Positions 57,932 through 64,000 of a stretch of DNA of 64,000 nt are shown piece by piece. Below the pieces are notes generated by a model. The model worked only from the letters and a program-made list of their open reading frames with translations, ran no database searches and was not told where the DNA came from. The stretch's first letter is position 1; every line of letters begins with the position of its first letter. The position numbers were made by a program, and so were the translations under genes. The stretch lies in contig NC_089541.1 of assembly GCF_040115645.1 (NCBI RefSeq), positions 496,001 to 560,000 on the forward strand, read 5' to 3'. Origin of the DNA: Euwallacea fornicatus. Taxonomy: Eukaryota; Arthropoda; Insecta; Coleoptera; Curculionidae.

Positions 57932-58744
57932 TATATACATATTTTAACTAAAAAAATTATTTGTTACTCGTACAGACGCTGCGGGATCCAAATTCGTTTG
58001 GGGTGGTCCGCTGTCTGACGTTAATATATCGCAGATATCGACGTTTCGGATTTGGGGAAACCAGAAATGGGCGGACTGCAGAGACAATCCATTTATTATG
58101 CCTTTTGTGTCGATTGCTGGTGAGATTAGGTCTTGCCATTTCGTAGCTTCAGTTCCCGGTGCTTGATTACATTATTCCAAAAAATCGTTACTCACGTAAT
58201 ACGTGTGACAGAATTCAGACAAAGACGCATGTACTAAGTATAAACTGCCGGTATAAACTTTCAGCCCCCTTGCAATAAAACAATGAGAATTAGAAACAGT
58301 TGGTGGTTTAACTATAGAATTACCCTCAACGTACGTATTATACGTGCTTTGATGGAAGATAAACGCTTTGTCAAAGCATTGTTCCGAAGAGAAACTTACT
58401 GCAAAGGTAAGCAGAACTGGATAAACACGGGTGGTTGATAAGATTTACGAACACATAGAAATTCTCCCAACTTCTGATGACATTAACAATAGCCGACGAG
58501 TGATTTCAACCGTCATTGCCAATGCATTATTTGGTCATATTTTATATTACTTCGGCGAGAACACTCGATATGAAACAGGCGGTCACCCCGAAGGGGTGAC
58601 AAATTACATTCCAGTGAAATTAATGATGTTTTTCACGAATCACGAGATACCGGTTTGTATGAAAAATCGAGATAGATCTGTTTTGTTTAACAATAATGCG
58701 GCATTGTAGGGAATTGAAAGTGCCGTGTTAACTTCCACGAGGCT
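57932..58744. other. Unassigned DNA
   Basis: A 92-codon plus frame at 58431-58709 has no recognised motif. Nothing else. Confidence 0.45.
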
Positions 58745-59010
58745 ACAGGGCGTCCCTTTCTGGCACGCAAAGAAAATTCGAGAGGGTGCTCGAAGGGTTC
58801 GCGAGCCGCCCATTGGCATCGCTAGACGCGGATTTGTAAACGAGATTTTCCATAGTCCCCGAAAAATAACAATCCACCGGGGACAAGTCTGGTGAACGCG
58901 CCGGCCAGCGCACGTCTGGACCGTTGGCGGTGATCCCACCGGGAGGTATTTGGAACCGGCGAGCAGCCGCTCTCTCGGTGGTCCGGAAGGTGCGTCCCGA
59001 AAAATCGGAA
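58745..59010 (-). pseudogene. Mariner-like transposase C-terminal scrap with adjacent 3' end
   Basis: The minus frame from about 58990 reads RFQIPPGGITANGPDVRWPA, then RSPDLSPVDCYFSGTMENLVY, matching the WPARSPDL.P.DFYLWGT...LVY block with the third catalytic Asp. It runs to a stop at 58743-58745, overlapping a terminal motif TACAGGGCGTCCC (plus strand, 58744). LW is changed and upstream catalytic blocks are not recognisable above about 59010. Confidence 0.65.
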
Positions 59011-60706
59011 ATGCCCCCCCGAAAAAAAAAAAACAAAATCGATGACGGCTGCCGAAAATCGAAACCTAGTGTTCGATGTGACGTCACGGCGTTGAAAAAA
59101 CGGAAGAGTTTCGGTGACGAAGCGTCGAGCGTGTTTAACAACTTCATTTTCTCGACGCGAAGTCGCACCGGCGTCTGTTATCGCTTTAAAATGAAAGTTC
59201 CTAAAAATGCTTCTCCAATGCTCCTCACCTGAGGTAACCAAGATCGATACGGGATCCACATCAATTCATTAGGACATCAAAGCTTTCGAACTTTCGCCGA
59301 AGAGAGGATAAGTGGAATTAGAAACGACTAATATTTTCCCCTTATTTCCCCTTATTTACCCCGACAAGTTACCTAATGAATTTATTCAGGCTGCGTTCCA
59401 TTCTTGTGGTGCCAAGTAGGTACAAACACAGGTATGTGACGCTAATTTACGGCCTTTGTTCCGAATTGAAATGGAGGTGTACTTTGAATTAATGTTAATG
59501 AGCCCTTTAAGCAGCAACAAAACGGCCCTTAGTCCGATACACGACGGATGTTTCCCCACACACGCCTCTAATTACCTTTGTGGGAAGCCGTTTAAAGCCT
59601 GCAAATGAAATATCCGCCATTCTCCCGTGAACTACGCATCTCTTTTAAAACCTCCTCCACTTCCGGGTCAGGGCCACGCCACTGGCAACAAAGAAAACCC
59701 TGTCGCCGGATAAAACAATACATATTCATCATCGTTCCTGATCCTGCTCTGCACAATAATTCTACCAAAACAAACGAGGAGCAGGAGACGGCGCTGTTTT
59801 GCGCAACTGCGTCTATTGTTAAAGGGTACGGGGGGTGGAGGGAACGGCGTCTCCCGTCGCCATGGAGACCGGAAGTTGCGTTGCCAGGGAGACGTCCAAA
59901 AACATTCCCAAACAAAGGAGAGCGGGATTAATAGCCTTGCTTGATAATGTCGGGCCCAAATCGAGAAATAAGTGCGTGCTCTTCGGGAACGATACGTTTT
60001 AAGATGACGTAATGGGAATGTAATGGGGTAGGGTGGGTCCGGAGAGGGGCCTGGAGACACATAATTCGAAATCTTCGGGAAATTGTAGCTTTATATCGCG
60101 GAACTCCTGTGCCGAAAGAGCACTCGACTTCGAATAAAACGTATTTTTTCTTGAATGCGGCGGGGAATTGTAAATGTGGAAAGGGGCCCAGAGGCCCGGC
60201 CAGATATCATAATTTCAGTGAAACTTTAGATAACAACGGATATTATATTTCGAATCATACGTGCCCGAGGGCGCGGGCCCCATCATACATATGAAGCTTG
60301 TGTAAGTTGTATTTGAATTTCAACCGCAGAAATAACCCCGAAACTCGGCAAATTTGGACTGATGTGCTCAACTTTTTTGTCTAATGGACGTAGCTGGAAT
60401 TGAAATGTTGTTCTCATCCGAGGCACTGGGAAATTTAAAACGTAAGGGCTTATTCGGAAAACCAAAAGAATATTCTATTCGAATTCAATAGAAGCTTATC
60501 CACCGGTAAATTCGAATATGTACCTACCTGTACTCGAAAAATGCCGAAGCGACTTATCGACTATTTGCATGGAAATAGCCTAATATTCTCAAGCGCGGCA
60601 ATACGGTCTGGAGTGTATAAAATATGTCCATATTATTTTGAAAATATTTATCACACTTTCTCTGGTTCAGTTGATTTGTATCCTGATTTTATGCGTCTGG
60701 ATGAGC
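59011..60706. other. Unassigned DNA
   Basis: Frames at 59592-60060 are open on both strands but unrecognised. Nothing else. Confidence 0.45.
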
Positions 60707-60842
60707 TCGGCCCCGGCTGGATAAACATTTTCCATACTTTGCAATTCAAGAGTGTGTCAACTTTTGGACCTCCAGCCGTTCTCTATTTTCCATGAGAAAT
60801 ACAGAGCTGGATATAGCGTTTTTTTTCTTTTTTTTTTTTGGA
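60707..60842 (+). repeat. Dispersed direct repeat, copy 1
   Basis: CCCGGCTGGATAAACATTT through GTGTGTCAACTTTTGGACCTC to a T-rich run. Matches 62005-62148 in the same orientation. The 84-codon frame at 60541-60795 ends within the repeat. Confidence 0.85.
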
Positions 60843-62004
60843 TCCAACACTCATCCGGTGCTCCGGGCTACATTCGTTCTTGCGCCTCTGGCGATCGCCT
60901 TCGACCGCAACACGAAAAATCCACACGCAAAAAAGGGGGGATTCGTATAAAATTATCCCCCCGCCCCCCCGCCCCCTCTTCTTAATTTCAGCACAACCTC
61001 GGCGCTTCTTGCTCGAAACTCGTATGTTTTGTTCGTCAACGGGGTCGCGCACGCGCGGCTCATTTGCGGCGACATTGAAGGAGAGAGAGCGACGAAGACG
61101 TCTTGAGCGCGAAAAACGCTGGGCACTAACCATGGGCGCACCCCGACTAGGGCGCAGTCAAAAACTGTCTAGAATAGCAGATTTCACTATTCATTAAGGG
61201 TCCCGACGCCAGAGGCCGACACTGCCCTTCTCAACTCGCACGGAGCGCCGCTAGGAAAGTCCCTGCCGACAAGGCCTAGTCTGCAGAGCAGCGTTGCGAT
61301 GCCATCCCGCACGGTAACGCTAAAACCATAGGCGTAACGCAGGGGATGCGCCGCCCTGGCCTACCTCACGACGGACAAAACAACATAATTATTTGTTATT
61401 ATTGAATCCTAAAGTGTACATTCTCAGCTCGGTTCGGGTATGCGAGACGGCCCCCGTCGGAACGCGAAGCTGATGGCGGCTGTCGAAGATCAACATGTCG
61501 CGGCTCGAACGCGACCTCCGCCACGTCGCGGACGAGGACGAAGCGGCAGATGATCACTTGCTTCCTCGTCAAATGAATTGGGGAAAAAAATTTCCGAAAA
61601 TTTCGGTTTTTTTCGAGTAGCACCGGAAGTCGTTGGAATTTTTCGAATTGCGAAACGGCGCGTTCTCGAGTTCCGACGTACGTTGCCTCGTTCCAGTTCG
61701 ACCAACCTCGGACGTTTTAAGGGTGCTCGGATCGCCGAGGTCGAGCTCCGGACACGACCATCCTGCCAAAGGCGAATCTCCGACCCGGAATGCATTGTGA
61801 ATAATTAAATTTGGTCGTTTCTCAAATCGCCTAAAAATACGACTCCTCGAGGTCCCTCCATAGCTTTTTTGCGCACTTTTCGACCTACTCCAAATGTATA
61901 CGAAGTGAGCGAAAACCCTTGGACAGACACCTTTTACGATAGGCAACTTTTACTTTTTAACGCACAACCCCATCTTTTTTATACACCTCATTAATAAACG
62001 TCAT
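60843..62004. other. Unassigned DNA with a possible exon near 61000
   Basis: An acceptor-like CCCCCTCTTCTTAATTTCAG ends at about 60990 and is followed by a G/C-third-position frame (ALLARNSYVLFVNGVAHARL...) that stops near 61105. The opposite strand is also open. I do not call it. The rest is unassigned. Confidence 0.3.
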
Positions 62005-62148
62005 GGGCCCGGACCCGGCTGGATAAACATTTGGCTTACTTTGCAATTCAACAGTGTGTCAACTCTTGGACCTCTGGCGCGTTCCTAGTTTCCATGAAAA
62101 ATGCAGCGCCGAATATAACGTTTTTTTTTTCTTTTTTTTAGGTCGGTG
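62005..62148 (+). repeat. Dispersed direct repeat, copy 2
   Basis: Same order as copy 1: CCCGGCTGGATAAACATTT, TTTGCAATTCAA.AGTGTGTC, TTTCCATGA.AAAT.CAG, then T runs broken by one C. Confidence 0.85.
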
Positions 62149-63595
62149 TTGAACACCAAAACTAGATTTTCCTCGCTTATCAAATACTTATCCAGCGCTT
62201 GCCCTCGTTGATATGCCGCTCTAGTCATTGTCGTCCGCAATAACCCTTGGGGGCTTTCCCCAATTACTCTCGTCATTTCCTCGATTCGTAGCTGTTTCAG
62301 GCCCAGTTTTTTTGCTTTTCGAACGGTACGTTTCGGGCCAGAACTCGCAGTTCCGGCATTTTTTCTAACGCTTTCCACCGCGCGCGACATCATTGGTTGA
62401 CCACCCTCGTTGACGCGTGACAGGCACGAATCGATATAAGACGCGAGCGCCGACCGAATTTCTTAATACGGACCTGGCGGTGTTGTTCCATACGTCGGAT
62501 GCCGGCGCTGTGAATGCGAAAAACTCACGGCGACGTCACGGCTCGTTCATCACATGACTATTCACGAGCTTTTGCCTCACTGGCGCGTTATTCTAATCTC
62601 TCGCCTTCGCATTTGGTGAACAATGCTCTCCTTTGGCGTGTGCCCGCCATTTTTCCCCTTCGCTCCTTGAGGAATTCATATTCGCCGGCACGGGAACCGG
62701 TCGAGGTATTGAGATTTAAGGTGATGAGGTCTCGAGTTCATCTAACCGTCCCCCCCTCCGACGTGGAACCCCAGAGGTTTTTAAAGGCAATATTATTGCG
62801 GAACTGTTACGAAAGACGGTTAAAAGCAAAACTGGGATAAACCAATAGGTTTGGGTGATACGTGTCAAATTAAATTATCTCATTTGGAGGAATGCTTTCT
62901 TGTTGGAGATGTGTGTTGAGGATTAAACGTGGGGTGGTAACGTCGAAACGAATTAGTTTGCGTCCCTCGGCATAGGTGATGACTACCGTGTCGGAGGAGG
63001 AAATATAAAATTATTATTTCGGGGCGAAACTGCATTACCGACTTGTTTCGACTCGTTCCCTTTTGTCCGCCACATCTGTAGCTCGTTCTCCCGAAAGAAT
63101 CCATGCCGGAGGCCCATAAATTAAAGATCAACGGCAGCAATCCTGAACATTTCAGTCGATAGTTTAATTACGGCCATCGGGAATAACTGACTTTTTCAGG
63201 GCCATATTTCATAAACGACAGTATTACGGCACTGTGCATCATTTAACGAATCGCCAATTTGGGCCCGGTCTGCCGGACTTTTGATTATATTCCTTCCAGT
63301 GATTTACAGGCAAAGTTTTGCCGGTCCTGGAATTAATTCGCTAATTTATGGACGAGTTCGGCCGTTTTTTAGAACGGCCGCCGAATTAATATTGATGCGA
63401 TTTCGTGGCTTTCCGGCCTAATTTCCTTCGGCGACGGTTCCGCCTGGACCGTAATCTGGAACGTCGACCCACCGCGGATCGCCTTCCGCGAGTTCGTGCG
63501 GCACGCACGAGGGCGAGGCGATTTCGGGGAGGAATTCCCTAACGTCGGTCCGATAATCATTATTGACAGATATTCGCGGTTTGTAGGTCGCAGCG
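62149..63595. other. Unassigned DNA
   Basis: A hydrophilic 100-codon minus frame (62085-62393) partly overlaps the repeat. No recognised domain. Nothing else. Confidence 0.45.
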
Positions 63596-63626
63596 CGCGC
63601 GCGCGCGCGCGCTCACACACACACGC
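63596..63626. repeat. (CG)n(CA)n alternating purine-pyrimidine run
   Basis: About ten GC dinucleotides followed by CTCACACACACACGCG. Strict purine-pyrimidine alternation favours left-handed (Z) DNA. Confidence 0.9.
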
Positions 63627-64000
63627 GGTGGAAATTCGTTAAAAAAAAACGCAGTACTGTAAACGAGAATGGGAGCCCTCGAAAATATCCATTTCAGCTC
63701 CATCAGCCCCTCCATTAATTTTGCAAGTTCGTATTACGATTTTAATCTCTATTGACGTTTGCAATTGCAAAATAGAACTGACGTTTGAAATGCGCTGGAT
63801 TCGTTCGCGATCCAGTTTTGGAGATAGTGGATTGCGGCCCCTCCAATAACGTTATCCGGGATCATTTTTACTTGTGATGACGCCGCGTTCCTTCGGTGTT
63901 TGAACGTAAATCTCCAGTTTAGAAGATAATTAAATTTCAATATTTTAAGACGTTTCCTGATAAAACCGTCAACTTAATAAAAGTCTACCTACGTCTTTGT
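63627..64000. other. Unassigned DNA at the right edge
   Basis: AT-rich; nothing recognised. Confidence 0.5.

Noticed and set aside
1..64000. tRNA, rRNA, CRISPR arrays or bacterial operon signals
   Set aside because: No B-box-like word in a plausible tRNA context, no rRNA core words, no regularly spaced identical repeats with unique spacers, and no bacterial gene organisation.

Overview
The window looks like nuclear DNA from an insect or another arthropod. It has no compact bacterial-style genes, operons or ribosome-binding sites. Long stretches carry no convincing open frame. Microsatellites and A/T, G and C homopolymer runs are frequent, and CpG is not depleted. It is full of decayed Tc1/mariner-superfamily transposons, including the insect-typical kind with a DUF4817-like N-terminus. 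The species cannot be fixed from the sequence. No host protein-coding gene could be identified with confidence; four places look like isolated or short chains of candidate exons (1057-1182 +, 39457-39585 -, 46355-47118 +, and one near 61000), all reported as low-confidence.

Layout. 0-5 kb: half of a fold-back repeat at the left edge, a candidate exon after an A tract, a 15-bp minisatellite, a broken mariner transposase (2330-3035) and two Tc1-like C-terminal scraps. 5-15 kb: a CT tract, a mariner-like N-terminal fragment (minus, ~7.0 kb), a nearly complete but broken mariner-like transposase (minus, ~10.6-11.4 kb) and a 19-bp minisatellite (14.3 kb). 15-21 kb: a transposase scrap, a direct-repeat pair resembling LTR remains, a 3 x 55-bp array, and another nearly complete broken transposase (19.4-20.4 kb). 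22-31 kb: three fold-back elements (22450-23208, 23526-24343, 28868-29802) and a minus-strand transposase remnant with its TIRs (29842-30689). 31-42 kb: purine-rich microsatellites, a LINE-like tail, a four-copy ~265-bp tandem array (35.2-36.3 kb) and otherwise unassigned DNA. 42-52 kb: a Tc1-like copy flanked by inverted repeats, a small mariner-like remnant, a possible three-exon chain, a near-palindrome at 49.7 kb and an element with 40-bp TIRs (50159-50990). 52-58 kb: a direct-repeat pair and three elements almost end to end (53889-54898, 55633-57139, 57160-57931). 58-64 kb: a transposase scrap, another direct repeat and mostly unassigned DNA.

The main theme is a nest of mariner-like elements that all carry a terminal motif of the TACAGGGYG / CRCCCTGTA type but otherwise belong to many different families. 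In at least five of them the terminal inverted repeats have grown to about 290-430 bp, so most of the element is a potential long hairpin. Two elements keep, between their inverted arms, only the DNA-binding N-terminal part of a transposase and no catalytic domain; one of these (57464-57859) is still a clean open frame. If transcribed, such loci could make hairpin-derived small RNAs or a DNA-binding protein without transposase activity. That is inference, not something the sequence proves.
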